A stretch of 64,000 nucleotides of DNA from Synechococcus sp. PCC 7336 (GCF_000332275.1 NZ_CM001776.1:4648008-4712007), one strand, 5' to 3'. Counted from the first letter of the stretch, positions 47,673-57,775 are shown. Numbers and translations: made by a program. The notes: a model not told the origin generated them from the sequence alone.

Positions 47673-48778
47673 ACGATGCCGTCCCTACTCCCTCGATCTC
47701 CAGTCAGCGAGAGAACCTCTTACTCGGTACAGTACTTGCGGTGCAAGCCAATTACTATCGCGTCAGCCTGCACGATGCAGCCCATTGGCCTGCTAGCGAA
47801 CTGCTGTGTACCCGCCGCGCCCTGCTCAAAAAATTGGGACAGAACGTGGCTGTGGGCGATCGCGTCGCTATTGAAGAGCCCGAGTGGGGCAATCAGCGGG
47901 GGATCGTCGCGGCAGTTTTACCCCGGCAAACCTTTCTGTCCCGACCACCTGTGGCCAATATCGAGCAGGCACTGATTGTCTGCGCCCTGGCAGATCCTGC
48001 CCCCGATCCCTTGCAACTCAGCCGATTTTTGGTCCAAGCATCGGCTAGCCAACTGGATGTCTGGGTGTGTTTGAACAAATGCGATCTGGTCCGGCAGGAC
48101 GAGCGGCAGCAGTGGTGCGATCGCCTAGAATCCTGGGGGTATCGGCCCCTGCTAGTGAGTGCAGTCACAGGGGAGGGCTTAGAGGGATTGCAAGCAGCCT
48201 GTAGTGGCAAAATTTCGGTCATGGCAGGGGCTTCAGGGGCTGGCAAATCCAGCCTGCTCAATGCTCTGATGCCCAGCTTGCAATTGCGCACTCAGGCGGT
48301 CTCGGGACGGCTGCGGCACGGGCGACATACCACCCGACACGTCGAGTTATTCGAACTCCCCACAGGGGGATGGATTGCCGACACCCCCGGATTTAATAGC
48401 ATCGATCTGGATGCTTGCGACTCCAGCAGCCTGATTCGCCAATTTCCCGAAGTGGGCGATCGCCCCGATCGCTGTCAATTTGCCGACTGCGCCCACACCT
48501 CCGAGCCGGACTGTCAAGTGCGAGCCTTAGACTGGGAGCGCTACGAGTATTACAAGCTATTTTTGGCAGAAGTCTTGGAGCGGGAAGGGCAGGAGCGAGA
48601 GTCTGCCGATGGGGAGCAAGGGGTGAAATACAAAACAAAACGGGGCAGCAAGGTGTCCGAACCCCGCTTGAGCAGTCGATATCGCCAACCCTCGCGGCGA
48701 TCGCAGCGGCAGCAAGTGCAGCACATGCTCGGCGATGTGGAGACAATGTTGTCAGCGGAGGACACGGAGGACTTCTAA
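47669..48778 (+). CDS. rsgA: Ribosome small-subunit maturation GTPase RsgA
   Basis: A 369-residue circularly permuted GTPase that releases RbfA and checks 30S assembly. After an OB-fold N-terminus the G motifs run G4-G5-G1-G3: CLNKCDL (G4), then GASGAGKSSLLNAL (G1), HTTRH (G2-like) and DTPG (G3). A zinc site CQFADCAHTSEPDC follows. The C-terminus extends about 70 residues past the zinc domain, with basic R/Q-rich sequence (YRQPSRRSQRQQVQHML). The GTG at 47669 overlaps the TusA-like stop (GTGA) and fits family length. Confidence 0.95.
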   Translation: MNDAVPTPSISSQRENLLLGTVLAVQANYYRVSLHDAAHWPASELLCTRRALLKKLGQNVAVGDRVAIEEPEWGNQRGIVAAVLPRQTFLSRPPVANIEQALIVCALADPAPDPLQLSRFLVQASASQLDVWVCLNKCDLVRQDERQQWCDRLESWGYRPLLVSAVTGEGLEGLQAACSGKISVMAGASGAGKSSLLNALMPSLQLRTQAVSGRLRHGRHTTRHVELFELPTGGWIADTPGFNSIDLDACDSSSLIRQFPEVGDRPDRCQFADCAHTSEPDCQVRALDWERYEYYKLFLAEVLEREGQERESADGEQGVKYKTKRGSKVSEPRLSSRYRQPSRRSQRQQVQHMLGDVETMLSAEDTEDF

Positions 48779-48921
48779 TGAATTCGTCAAGTCCCTTTTT
48801 CCTGCATTCATTCGCGATATCTCCGCTACTCGGCTTGCGCAAAACGGTATTTTTATCGGTATCTATTCTGTAACTCAAAGCTCAGTGCTAAAATTTGTGG
48901 ACCGAATTTCTGGATGGTCCT

Positions 48922-50160
48922 ATGGGTCAATCCCCTTCCCTGGCGGTACAGCCACAAGCTACCTCAGATCTGTTTGCCCAACATGTCATGGCGACCTACG
49001 GTCGCTATCCGTTGGTCTTAGAACGAGGTCGAGGAAGCTGGGTTTGGGATCGCGATGGCAAGCAGTATCTCGATTGTGTCGCCGGCATCGCCACTTGCAC
49101 GCTGGGGCACGCCCACCCCGTTATGGTGGCAGCCGTCACTCGCCAAATGGAAACGCTGCACCACGTTTCTAACCTCTACTACATTCGCCCTCAAGGGGAG
49201 TTGGCGGAATGGCTGACGCAGCATTCCTGCGCCGATAAAGTCTTTTTCTGCAATTCGGGAGCCGAAGCCAACGAAGGGGCGATCAAACTCGCCCGCAAAT
49301 ACGCCCACACCGTTCTCCATATCGAAGAACCGGTGATTCTGACGGCTCATTCTAGCTTCCACGGTCGCACGCTGGCCACCATCACGGCCACGGGTCAGCC
49401 GAAGTATCGTCAGGGGTTCGAGCCACTCGTTTCTGGATTTGATTATATTCCCTTCAACGATATCGAGGGCACCAGAGCGGTCTTGGATCGCTATGCCGAT
49501 CGCGCTTGTGCCGTTTTGATCGAGCCTTTGCAGGGAGAAGGGGGAGTGGTCCCTGGCGATCGCGCCTATTTCCAATGGCTGCGTCAAGAATGCAGCCACC
49601 GCAACCTCCTGCTCGTGCTGGATGAAGTGCAAGTGGGGGTGGGGCGATCGGGCAAGTGGTGGGGGTACGAGCAGTTGGATATCGAACCCGATGTCTTTAC
49701 CCTTGCCAAAGGCTTAGCGGGTGGGTTTCCGATTGGAGCCTTATTGTGCAAAGAATCCTGCAACGTATTCCAGCCTGGAGATCACGCCAGTACATTTGGG
49801 GGCAATCCCCTCGCTTGTGCGGTGGGGCTAGCTGTGGTTGGCACGGTTGAGTCCGATCGCCTACTCGACAACGCCCGCGAGCGCGGGCAGCAATTGCGCC
49901 AGGGCTTGCAAGCGATCGCCGAACAGTTCCCCGCGCTGATTGAAGGCATTAGGGGCTGGGGTCTGATTAATGGGCTGGTTGTCAAAGTTGCTGCTGGAGA
50001 TGTGGTGCAGCAGGCGATCGCCGCCGGACTCCTACTCGTGCCTGCAGGCAAGCATGTCGTGCGTTTCCTGCCACCTTTGAATATTTCTGCGGCAGAAATC
50101 GACCTAGCGCTAGAGCGGTTGCAAGTGGCGTTAAAAGCCTTGTGCGTTGCGGCTGAATAG
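48922..50160 (+). CDS. argD: Acetylornithine aminotransferase
   Basis: A 412-residue PLP-dependent class III aminotransferase that converts N-acetylglutamate semialdehyde to N-acetylornithine in arginine synthesis. Motifs: CVAGIATCTLGHAHP, FFCNSGAEANEGAIKLAR, HGRTLATITATGQPKY, LLVLDEVQVGVGRSGKW, and the PLP lysine in FTLAKGLAGGFPIGALL. ATG 48922 (MGQSPSLAVQ) is chosen; a start at 48895 adds nine residues. Confidence 0.95.
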   Translation: MGQSPSLAVQPQATSDLFAQHVMATYGRYPLVLERGRGSWVWDRDGKQYLDCVAGIATCTLGHAHPVMVAAVTRQMETLHHVSNLYYIRPQGELAEWLTQHSCADKVFFCNSGAEANEGAIKLARKYAHTVLHIEEPVILTAHSSFHGRTLATITATGQPKYRQGFEPLVSGFDYIPFNDIEGTRAVLDRYADRACAVLIEPLQGEGGVVPGDRAYFQWLRQECSHRNLLLVLDEVQVGVGRSGKWWGYEQLDIEPDVFTLAKGLAGGFPIGALLCKESCNVFQPGDHASTFGGNPLACAVGLAVVGTVESDRLLDNARERGQQLRQGLQAIAEQFPALIEGIRGWGLINGLVVKVAAGDVVQQAIAAGLLLVPAGKHVVRFLPPLNISAAEIDLALERLQVALKALCVAAE

Positions 50161-50279
50161 CTTTGTCGACTAGCTGTTGCCCAATCGCTTGCTGGGTGTA
50201 TGACTGAATTCCAAATAGGATAAGGGGAAATCTCAAAACTTCTGACCAGATGGTCCCGATCTGCGATGCTCTTATCTTC

Positions 50280-50516
50280 TCACCCAGAGAACTCCTTCGG
50301 GAAATGCACCAATGCTTCCCGTCGCATTTCGGTAACGTCTTCTTCACTCAAATGAATATCCAAGTCTTTCCAGATGCCATAGAGACTGCGCTGTTTGTCG
50401 CTGCAGGACGATTGCTGCTGTAGCGATCTGGCATAGTGCAGAACTTCTTGAAGCTGCTTTTCTGAAAGCCCTTCCAGTTCCCGCGCGATTGCTTCCCTAG
50501 CCTCCTTCACCTTCAT
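50280..50516 (-). CDS. Small orphan antitoxin-like protein
   Basis: A 78-residue protein: MKVKEAREAIARELEGLSEK, a KQLQEVLHYARSL helix, then GIWKDLDIHLSEEDVTEMRRE ending FPKEF. This is the layout of cyanobacterial VapB-like/DUF2281-type antitoxins, where the GIWKD...EEDI...R.E tail contacts the toxin. No toxin gene lies directly downstream on the same strand. It sits alone between argD and the DUF4079 gene. Confidence 0.6.
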   Translation of the reverse strand: MKVKEAREAIARELEGLSEKQLQEVLHYARSLQQQSSCSDKQRSLYGIWKDLDIHLSEEDVTEMRREALVHFPKEFSG

Positions 50517-50643
50517 CTGTGTAGACCAACTAGCCCAACTATAGGAGTAGTTACAGCCTATCCCAATTGCTTTAGCAGTCTATCTAAATCTTCGAGCTCG
50601 GAAACGTCGTCGGAACCCAAACAAAAAACGATACTGGATTACG

Positions 50644-51111
50644 CTATATCCCCAGTATTTTTTGTACGATCTGCATGCCGGTCACCGCCTGCCAGCCAAA
50701 AACGCCCAGCATGGCAATGTTAGAGACAACATGGACGTTGCGAGCCCATTGTTTGCCCTGTTGCATGAAGGGCGACATTGAAGCGGCCAAGGCTACCAAC
50801 GTCATCATGCCCAGTCCCGCTAGTAGGTGAGCGCCAAAAAACAGCTTGCCATTGTTGATGTAGGTGACGGCCATGCCTCCGACGGTACTGACCACGATCG
50901 CGGCTAAATAAACGGCACCGAGGGCAAAGTGTTTCTGAGCGGGCTTGGCTTGAAGCAATTCCTTTTTCTCTTCCCCCTTGGCAGACCGCAGCTTGCGAAT
51001 CTTGAGCCCTAGCTTGAGGGCGTAGACGGCCATTGCTAGCAGAATCCACATCGTCAGGGGGTGGACAAAGGTCAATACCGTCGCGATGGGGTCGGGGAGC
51101 TGGAGATCCAT
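50644..51111 (-). CDS. DUF4079 membrane protein
   Basis: A 155-residue membrane protein starting at ATG 51111 (MDLQLPDPIATVLTFVHPLT). About four helices are visible: VLTFVHPLTMWILLAMAVYA, YLAAIVVSTVGGMAVTY, HLLAGLGMMTLVALAAS and VSNIAMLGVFGWQAVTG. The family is common in cyanobacteria, distantly resembles cytochrome-b561-type helices, and its role is not established. It is divergent from the ABC exporter gene. Confidence 0.85.
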   Translation of the reverse strand: MDLQLPDPIATVLTFVHPLTMWILLAMAVYALKLGLKIRKLRSAKGEEKKELLQAKPAQKHFALGAVYLAAIVVSTVGGMAVTYINNGKLFFGAHLLAGLGMMTLVALAASMSPFMQQGKQWARNVHVVSNIAMLGVFGWQAVTGMQIVQKILGI

Positions 51112-51228
51112 AGGTTTGAAAGCACAGAAACGATTGAGGACACACAACATTCAAACGCCAACAACGTCTAGCCCGTTGGGGCGATCGCCATCGGCACTCA
51201 CAGTCAACCTGGGACTGCAAGCAATCTT

Positions 51229-51243
51229 GTAACCTAACGTTAC
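51229..51243. promoter_or_regulatory. Palindromic site in the DUF4079/ABC-exporter divergent region
   Basis: GTAACCTAACGTTAC has arms GTAAC and GTTAC, and its core TAACGTTA (51235-51242) is a perfect 8-base palindrome. It lies about 190 bases before the exporter start and 118 bases before the DUF4079 start, in an AT-rich stretch. A regulator site is plausible but not shown. Confidence 0.3.
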
Positions 51244-51433
51244 ATTTATGATTGTAAAGCCTTCCTTTAGATTCGGAACAGTCTGGCCGCGACTTTTGTT
51301 GTTACCCTCCGTCTCCGAGCATCCTTCTCAAAGTCCCCAACAACTCTACGCCGCGAGACATCTTGCATCAATGCCCACCCCACCAGACCTACGCCCTTTG
51401 CTATGTTTGTGGAGATCTGAATTTTAGCCGCCT

Positions 51434-53428
51434 ATGACTGCCTCCCCCGAACCTCAAGCCAAGTTCCGCTTCGATAAACAGCTTTGGGATCGCTTTGTCG
51501 AAATTGCGCAGCCCTATTTCTACCCCACAGGCAAAGGTAGCGTTTTGACGTTTGCCGGACTTCTGGTGACAGCGATCGTGGCCGTTGTCTCGTTTACCTT
51601 CTTTCTTACCGTTGGCCTGACACTAGGCGGCCGAACAATCTTTCCCGAGTTTTTTAATAATGTTGCCTCGAACTTGGTAGAGCGAGTTGAAGGCTTAATA
51701 TCCTCTCCTGCACTCTATATTGCGGCAGGGGGATTGCTTGGCAGTGGATTGGTTTTTGCTTCCCGATACAAGCAATTGCAGCAGCGCTGGAGGCAGTGGC
51801 TGTTACTCAGTTTTTTGCTATTTCTCTCGTTTGCCGTCAATGGTATCAACGTCACAATTAGTTTCGTGTTTCGATTTGTCGATACTGCCCTCAATCAACA
51901 AGAACAAGAAACCTTCTGGCAATTTCTTTTCATTTATGCCGGTATTATTATCGCAGCGATCCCAATTTTAGTGATTTACCGATATACAAGACTGAAATTG
52001 GGGCTGTACTGGCGTGAATGGATGACCAATCACTTTTTAGGACGCTACTTCAATCAAAGAGCTTACTACGAGCTGGATTCTAACTCATCAAACACGGAAA
52101 TTGACAATCCAGATCAGCGGGTAACTGAGGATGTTAAATCTTTTACTTCTGTCACCCTGTCGTTTTTGCTCGATGTTTTAGACTCAATTTTGACGCTGAT
52201 TTCATTTACAGCAATCCTCTATGGCATCTCTAAAGCCTTGACGGCAGGATTATTGATCTATGCTGCTCTCGGGACAGCGATCGCCGTTATTGCCGGTCGC
52301 AAGCTAATTGGTATCAACTACGATCAACTTCGTCTAGAAGCCAACTTCCGATACGGCATGGTCCACGTTCGCGACAATGCTGAGTCGATTGCATTTTATC
52401 GAGGAGAGAATCTTGAAAGAAAACAGGTAATCGATCGCCTAGTAGAAGCCTTAAAAAACTTCGATCTGCTAATTATTTGGCAATCGATTATCGACTTGTT
52501 TCAGTACGGCTATAATTACTTCACACGCATTGTTCCCTATCTAATTGTTGCTCCACTATACTTTGCTGGCGAAAAAGATTTTGGTACTTTTGTCCAGGCT
52601 TCCATCGCATTTAGTCAAGTGCTAGGAGCACTCTCCTTGATAACTAATCGGATTGAAAGTATTGCTAGTTTTGCCGCTAGCATCAATCGTCTGGGAGCCT
52701 TTTACGAGCGTTTGGAAGATCCACACATCAGTTCGCAAGAACACCACAATAGCGAAATCGAAACCCGATATGCCTCAAGCTTATCCCTTCGAAATCTGAC
52801 ACTGCGAACCCCCAATTCAGAACAAACCTTAGTAACAGGTTTAAGTCTAGATATCGCGGGTAACGAAAGCTTGCTCATTATGGGGGCCAGCGGTTGCGGA
52901 AAAAGTTCGCTCTTGCGAGCGATCGCCGGATTGTGGACTAATGGAAAAGGTACAATTGCCCGACCAGACATCGGCGAGATGATCTTTTTACCTCAGAAGC
53001 CCTACATGCTGTTGGGAACTTTAAAAGATCAATTGGTCTATCCCAACGATCCTGCCAAAATCTCCGAAGATGAGATTTCCGTCACTCTTAAAGCTGTCAA
53101 TCTAGAGAGCTTGCCCGATCGCGTGGGGGGCCTAGATACTGAATCCGATTGGTCCAGCATACTGTCTTTAGGAGAACAGCAGCGGCTAGCCTTTGCCCGC
53201 GTTCTGATAACTCAGCCAAAATACGCCATTCTCGACGAATCTACTAGCGCACTGGACGTTCACAATGAACGCCGCCTCTACGACCTCCTCAAAATCAGAG
53301 GAATTGTTTACATTAGTGTCGGCCATCGCCCCACCCTATTGGACTATCACCAATCAGTACTGGAACTAGATGGCAAAACCGGATGGCAGCTCTCTCCAGT
53401 GGCAGACTATATTCCTACAGCAGCATAG
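51434..53428 (+). CDS. SbmA/BacA-like ABC transporter (fused membrane and ATPase domains)
   Basis: A 664-residue fused half-transporter. The membrane part (residues about 1-380) has six hydrophobic helices and the characteristic YYELDSNSSNTEIDNPDQRV and EDVKSFTS motifs of the ABC_membrane_2/SbmA-BacA family (like YddA). The ATPase part has Walker A LIMGASGCGKSSLLRAIAGL, signature LSLGEQQRLAFARVL, Walker B YAILDESTSALD and histidine in SVGHRPTLLD. It may export or import peptides, vitamin B12 or very-long-chain lipids; the substrate is not apparent. Confidence 0.9.
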   Translation: MTASPEPQAKFRFDKQLWDRFVEIAQPYFYPTGKGSVLTFAGLLVTAIVAVVSFTFFLTVGLTLGGRTIFPEFFNNVASNLVERVEGLISSPALYIAAGGLLGSGLVFASRYKQLQQRWRQWLLLSFLLFLSFAVNGINVTISFVFRFVDTALNQQEQETFWQFLFIYAGIIIAAIPILVIYRYTRLKLGLYWREWMTNHFLGRYFNQRAYYELDSNSSNTEIDNPDQRVTEDVKSFTSVTLSFLLDVLDSILTLISFTAILYGISKALTAGLLIYAALGTAIAVIAGRKLIGINYDQLRLEANFRYGMVHVRDNAESIAFYRGENLERKQVIDRLVEALKNFDLLIIWQSIIDLFQYGYNYFTRIVPYLIVAPLYFAGEKDFGTFVQASIAFSQVLGALSLITNRIESIASFAASINRLGAFYERLEDPHISSQEHHNSEIETRYASSLSLRNLTLRTPNSEQTLVTGLSLDIAGNESLLIMGASGCGKSSLLRAIAGLWTNGKGTIARPDIGEMIFLPQKPYMLLGTLKDQLVYPNDPAKISEDEISVTLKAVNLESLPDRVGGLDTESDWSSILSLGEQQRLAFARVLITQPKYAILDESTSALDVHNERRLYDLLKIRGIVYISVGHRPTLLDYHQSVLELDGKTGWQLSPVADYIPTAA

Positions 53429-53632
53429 GTTACATCCTCGATCCCCTCTGTCGAAACAATTGCCTCTCGCACTTTCCTACTCCATATGTAGAGGCTATGC
53501 TGACTGTATTCAGCAGATATGCACTATATAGAGTGTTCTGTCCGATGGAACAAGTATCCTTTGTCGTTTGTATCGCGAAGGATTTGGTTTCCGCCGACAG
53601 CGGGCTCAATCAGCAGTGGAGAGCGATCGCGT

Positions 53633-54571
53633 ATGACCTACGAGTTGCCGAGAAATCAAGCCGAGCGACGGTCTGCAGCTCGCCGACGAACTTCTGGCCG
53701 AGAGGGACAGCCCTCGGTGCCAGAGCCGCAACCGAGCATTCCGTTGCGGCCGGTTCCCAACTCGGGTGCCCCACAACTGCCCCATCTCCACCGCCGATCG
53801 CTGCCTCAGGACTCATCGGATGACGCCGTATCCCAACATGCCTATCGCCAATTGCTGGCAGAACTGCGATCGCACGAGCATACCCACGCCCAATTGCGCG
53901 ATCGCCACCAGCAACTGCTAGCAGAACTGTCCGCCATGCGAGAGCGATATGCCGATGCCTTGTCCCCCTCTCTCCCAGACATCTCCCCCCAGTCAGATTT
54001 TCCTAAACCCCCGACTGATACCGAGGCCGTGGCAGCGGTGACTCCACCCCCCATCGCACTTCCCTCTTTCAGTTCGATCTCCCCTGCTTCAACCCATCTC
54101 GAATCGCCCCCCCCTCCAACTGCTCAACCCGACTTTAGTTTTCTATCGCGACTGCGCCAGCACGAACACCAAAAACACCAGCGACAGACCATCCGACACC
54201 ATTCTTTACCTCTCCCAACTCCTCAACAGCACCAGCCAGCCCCCACTCTGCAAGCTCCTTTCTTCCCAGACAGATTCAACGACTCCTCACCTCCAGCAGG
54301 CCATCCCCAACTACAAGCATTTGAGGAACTAATGCAGCCATTTCGGGAAGACCCCACTGCCGAGTTACCCGATTTCTCCGATTACGAAAGCTTGTACGCC
54401 AAAGCCCGCGATCGCCATCGCAGCAACACGACTCCTGTCTGGATATGGATGTTAGTTGCGCTCTCGCTATTGGTGGGCTCCTTCAGTCTGGGATTTTTGC
54501 TGATGCAGTTATTTGTCCGACGCGGTGTTCCCAACCCACCCGCTCGCCCGCCTGCTGTATCGGTGCAATAG
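53633..54571 (+). CDS. Proline-rich protein with one C-terminal membrane helix
   Basis: A 312-residue protein with no recognised domain. ATG 53633 gives MTYELPRNQAERRSAARRRT. Low-complexity proline/serine/histidine-rich regions surround a coiled-coil stretch (residues about 60-110, LLAELRSHEHTHAQLRDRHQ). A predicted membrane helix lies near the C-terminus (VWIWMLVALSLLVGSFSLGF). The open frame extends upstream to 53519, but that region lacks coding character. The protein would be largely cytoplasmic and anchored at its C-terminus. Confidence 0.6.
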   Translation: MTYELPRNQAERRSAARRRTSGREGQPSVPEPQPSIPLRPVPNSGAPQLPHLHRRSLPQDSSDDAVSQHAYRQLLAELRSHEHTHAQLRDRHQQLLAELSAMRERYADALSPSLPDISPQSDFPKPPTDTEAVAAVTPPPIALPSFSSISPASTHLESPPPPTAQPDFSFLSRLRQHEHQKHQRQTIRHHSLPLPTPQQHQPAPTLQAPFFPDRFNDSSPPAGHPQLQAFEELMQPFREDPTAELPDFSDYESLYAKARDRHRSNTTPVWIWMLVALSLLVGSFSLGFLLMQLFVRRGVPNPPARPPAVSVQ

Positions 54572-54721
54572 TCACTGAAATCTGAATTCCCGAACTCCAA
54601 TCTCAGCTCCCTAAAATCAGCTCCAAATGTCGGGATTTCCTCTTACACTATGGGTGTCGGTGGCATTTGCACCAATCGATGTCGTCTCGTCCTTCAGCCT
54701 TCAACCTGCTTGCACTCACCC

Positions 54722-56104
54722 ATGGTTTCTACTCCAGCCCTGCCCGTCCTCCCCACCATCGCCGCATCTCCCAATCAGTCTCTCTATCCCATTACCGCCA
54801 CCATCAACGCCGCTGGCCATCTAGAGGTTGGCGGCTGCGATGTCGTGGAGCTTGCCACTCAATACGGCACCCCTCTTTATATTGTTGACGAAACCACCAT
54901 TCGCCAAAGCTGCCGCAGCTATCGAGACAGTTGGAGCCGCCATTACAGTGACGAAGCCGATAAAGCCTTGGTGCTCTACGCCTCCAAAGCTTGGAACTGC
55001 AAGGCCATTTGCGCACTGGTGGCTGAGGAAGGGCTGGGGTTGGATGTCGTCTCTGGGGGCGAATTGTATACCGCGCTAGAAGCAGGGGTACCGGGCGATC
55101 GCATTTACCTGCACGGTAACTACAAATCTGCAGCGGAATTGCAATTGGCGATCGATGCAGGTGCAACAGTCGTGCTGGACAACCTACACGAACTCCAAAT
55201 GTTGACGCATTTGGCCCAGGGACAGCAACAGCCCGTGCGGGTGATGGTAAGGGTCACTCCCGGCATTGAGTGTCACACCCACGAGTACATTCGGACAGGT
55301 CACCTAGATAGTAAATTTGGCTTCGATCCCAACGCTTTGGACGATCTGTTCGAACGCCTCAGTCAAGTTCCTCAGCTCGCCTTTGTCGGGTTGCACGCCC
55401 ACATCGGCTCCCAAATTTTCGAGCTGCAACCCCATACCGATCTGGGTAACGCAATGGTCCAGTTTTGGTTGAAAGCTCGACGCTACGGTCTCGACCCCAC
55501 CGAACTGAACGTGGGGGGCGGTTTGGGCATTCGCTATACCGAAGCAGACGACCCCCCATCAATTGACGAATGGGTGCAAGCGGTTAGTGCGGGCATCAAG
55601 CAAAGCTTCGATCTCGCGGGACTGCCCCTGCCCAAAGTTCTGTGCGAACCCGGTCGCTCCCTCGTCGGCTCCTCCACGATCACGGCCTATACCGTCGGCG
55701 GCAGCAAAGAGATTCCCGAGATTCGCACCTACTTGTCTGTAGATGGGGGCATGTCCGATAATCCTCGCCCCATCACCTACCAAGCTGCCTATACGTCGGC
55801 GATCGCCAACCGACCCAACGCCGACCCCGTCCAAACCGTGACAGTGGCGGGCAAGCACTGCGAATCGGGGGATGTGCTCCTCAAAGATGTTCGACTGCCA
55901 GCGATCGCCCCTGGCGATATTCTCGCGGTGCTCGCTACCGGTGCCTACAACTACAGCATGGCTTCTAACTACAACCGCATTCCCCGTCCTGCGGCTCTCT
56001 TGGTCGATGGGGGGCGGGCAGACACGATTATCGAACGGGAAACATATTCAGATCTCGTGCGTCAAGATCGTTTGCCGATTCGGTTGACCGCGCGCGCACG
56101 GTAA
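54722..56104 (+). CDS. lysA: Diaminopimelate decarboxylase
   Basis: The last step of lysine synthesis, decarboxylating meso-DAP. The 460-residue protein has an N-terminal region through PLYIVDETTIRQSCRSY, the PLP-binding lysine in VLYASKAWNCKAICALV, GLDVVSGGELYTAL, LHGNYKSAAEL, HAHIGSQIFEL, GGGLGIRY, CEPGRSLVG and the substrate residues in CESGDVL. ATG 54722 gives a sensible start; an earlier in-frame start at 54650 is less likely. cdaA starts 14 bases downstream. Confidence 0.95.
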   Translation: MVSTPALPVLPTIAASPNQSLYPITATINAAGHLEVGGCDVVELATQYGTPLYIVDETTIRQSCRSYRDSWSRHYSDEADKALVLYASKAWNCKAICALVAEEGLGLDVVSGGELYTALEAGVPGDRIYLHGNYKSAAELQLAIDAGATVVLDNLHELQMLTHLAQGQQQPVRVMVRVTPGIECHTHEYIRTGHLDSKFGFDPNALDDLFERLSQVPQLAFVGLHAHIGSQIFELQPHTDLGNAMVQFWLKARRYGLDPTELNVGGGLGIRYTEADDPPSIDEWVQAVSAGIKQSFDLAGLPLPKVLCEPGRSLVGSSTITAYTVGGSKEIPEIRTYLSVDGGMSDNPRPITYQAAYTSAIANRPNADPVQTVTVAGKHCESGDVLLKDVRLPAIAPGDILAVLATGAYNYSMASNYNRIPRPAALLVDGGRADTIIERETYSDLVRQDRLPIRLTARAR

Positions 56105-56117
56105 GGAATCGTCGCCC

Positions 56118-57029
56118 ATGTTCCGGGCTTTTTCAGCATGGTTGCGATCTCTAAACCTCTCAATTTCGCCCGCAATGCTGGTGGACTGGGGGTTAGTCAT
56201 CCTGCTGATTTGTTTTGCCTTGTATGTCACCCGCAAAACCCGAGCCGTCTGGCTGGTCAGGGGGTATGTTCTACTGTTATTGCTGTCTTCTATCACCCGT
56301 CCCCTCACCATCCTGCATCAAGTACTCAATGCAGTTGTGATCGGAGCCGCCGTGGCACTGGCCGTGTTGTTTCAGCCCGAATTGCGCAAGTTGCTGGAGC
56401 AATTGGGCCGGGGGGATTGGTTTGAGTTTTTGCCCGTTTTAGGCAAACCCTCTGCAGCCAGCAATAGTCGGCGGGCAGAAAATGCAATTGACGAACTGGT
56501 TCAAGCCGTGCGCGAACTCTCCCAAAACCGTATTGGCGCTCTGATTGTGCTTGAATTGGAACAGCCCATCGATGCTCGGATCTTTACCGAACCGGGGGTA
56601 CCGATTCAAGGAAATCTCTCGAAAGAGTTGTTGCAAACCATCTTTCAACCCTCCACGTTGCTCCACGATGGGGCCGTATTGGTCAAGGGCGATCGCCTCA
56701 AGGCGGCAGGTGTCATTTTGCCGATGTCCGATCGCGTCGCCTCCCGCCAATTGGGTACCCGACATCGAGCCGCAATGGGTATTACCGAGCAGACTCGGTG
56801 TTTGTGCATTGTGGTATCTGAAGAGACGGGGTCGATTTCTTTAGCCGAGGCGGGTCGGTTAGAGCGCCCGTTAACCAGTGCGCAGTTGCGGGAACTCTTA
56901 GTGAAATACCTACAACCACAGCTAGAAACTGGGACGATGCCGGTATCTTGGAAAGGTTGGACCCATCGCATTGTCGGTTCGTCCCGCCGTTTGATCTCTG
57001 TCGTGCGGGAGACGCTGTCAAAAGAATGA
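56118..57029 (+). CDS. cdaA: Membrane diadenylate cyclase CdaA (c-di-AMP synthase)
   Basis: Makes c-di-AMP from two ATP. The 303-residue protein has three N-terminal membrane helices ([50 protein letters not shown]) and a DAC domain with the DGA motif ([12 protein letters not shown]) and the RHR motif ([13 protein letters not shown]). It sits between lysA and uppS and shares a 4-base overlap with uppS, tying c-di-AMP synthesis to lysine/DAP and undecaprenyl supply. A glmM gene, the common partner, is not nearby. Confidence 0.95.
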   Translation: MFRAFSAWLRSLNLSISPAMLVDWGLVILLICFALYVTRKTRAVWLVRGYVLLLLLSSITRPLTILHQVLNAVVIGAAVALAVLFQPELRKLLEQLGRGDWFEFLPVLGKPSAASNSRRAENAIDELVQAVRELSQNRIGALIVLELEQPIDARIFTEPGVPIQGNLSKELLQTIFQPSTLLHDGAVLVKGDRLKAAGVILPMSDRVASRQLGTRHRAAMGITEQTRCLCIVVSEETGSISLAEAGRLERPLTSAQLRELLVKYLQPQLETGTMPVSWKGWTHRIVGSSRRLISVVRETLSKE

Positions 57030-57775
57030 CTGCCCCTTCAAGTCTGCTGACCGATTTACCTTCTGACCTAGATGCGAGCAGCCTGCCGCGACACGTTGCC
57101 GTGATCATGGATGGCAACGGCCGTTGGGCTCAGCAGCGCCAAGCGCCTCGGGTGATGGGACACCGCAAAGGTGTGGATGCCCTCAAGGCACTGCTGCGCT
57201 GTTTTAAAGATTGGGGAATTCCTGCCCTGACCGCCTACGCCTTCTCGACAGAGAATTGGGGTCGCCCGCTGGAAGAAGTTGACTTTTTGATGGTGCTGTT
57301 CGAGCGAGTGCTGAGGGCAGAGTTGAAGGAGCTGATTCGGGAGGATGTCCGCATTCGATTTGTGGGCGATCGCACTCAGTTGCGCCCTTCGCTGCAGTCA
57401 GAAATTGCTGGGGCGATGCAAGCTACGGCCCACAATCAGGGAGTGCAGTTTACGGTTGCCATCAACTACGGCAGCCGAGAAGAGATTGTGAGAGCTTGTC
57501 GGCGCATCGCTTTAGAAGTGCAGCAGGGGAATTTGAATCCAGCAGAGATTGACGAGAAGTTGTTTGCCCAACATCTCTATACCCACGATCTCGAAGATCC
57601 CGATCTACTCATTCGTACGAGTGGCGAACAGCGGCTGAGCAATTATCTGCTCTGGCAGATGGCTTATACGGAACAGTATTTCACCAGTACGTTGTGGCCA
57701 GATTTCGATCGCGCTGCTTTCCACAAAGCTCTGCTCAGCTATCAAGAACGCCACCGTCGATTCGGCAGGCTGTAG
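57026..57775 (+). CDS. uppS: Undecaprenyl diphosphate synthase (cis-prenyltransferase)
   Basis: Elongates farnesyl diphosphate to the C55 lipid carrier for peptidoglycan. The 249-residue protein has [15 protein letters not shown] (catalytic Asp), [36 protein letters not shown], and [22 protein letters not shown] 57026 overlaps the cdaA stop (ATGA). Family length fits. Confidence 0.96.
   Translation: MTAPSSLLTDLPSDLDASSLPRHVAVIMDGNGRWAQQRQAPRVMGHRKGVDALKALLRCFKDWGIPALTAYAFSTENWGRPLEEVDFLMVLFERVLRAELKELIREDVRIRFVGDRTQLRPSLQSEIAGAMQATAHNQGVQFTVAINYGSREEIVRACRRIALEVQQGNLNPAEIDEKLFAQHLYTHDLEDPDLLIRTSGEQRLSNYLLWQMAYTEQYFTSTLWPDFDRAAFHKALLSYQERHRRFGRL

Noticed and set aside
49982-50347. Minus-strand frame overlapping the antitoxin-like gene and argD
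   Set aside because: It runs antisense into argD and shows no toxin motif, so it was not accepted as the missing partner of the orphan antitoxin.
53383-53823. Open frame overlapping the start of the proline-rich gene
   Set aside because: Different frame, no ribosome-binding site and no domain; the frame from 53633 has coiled-coil and membrane features.
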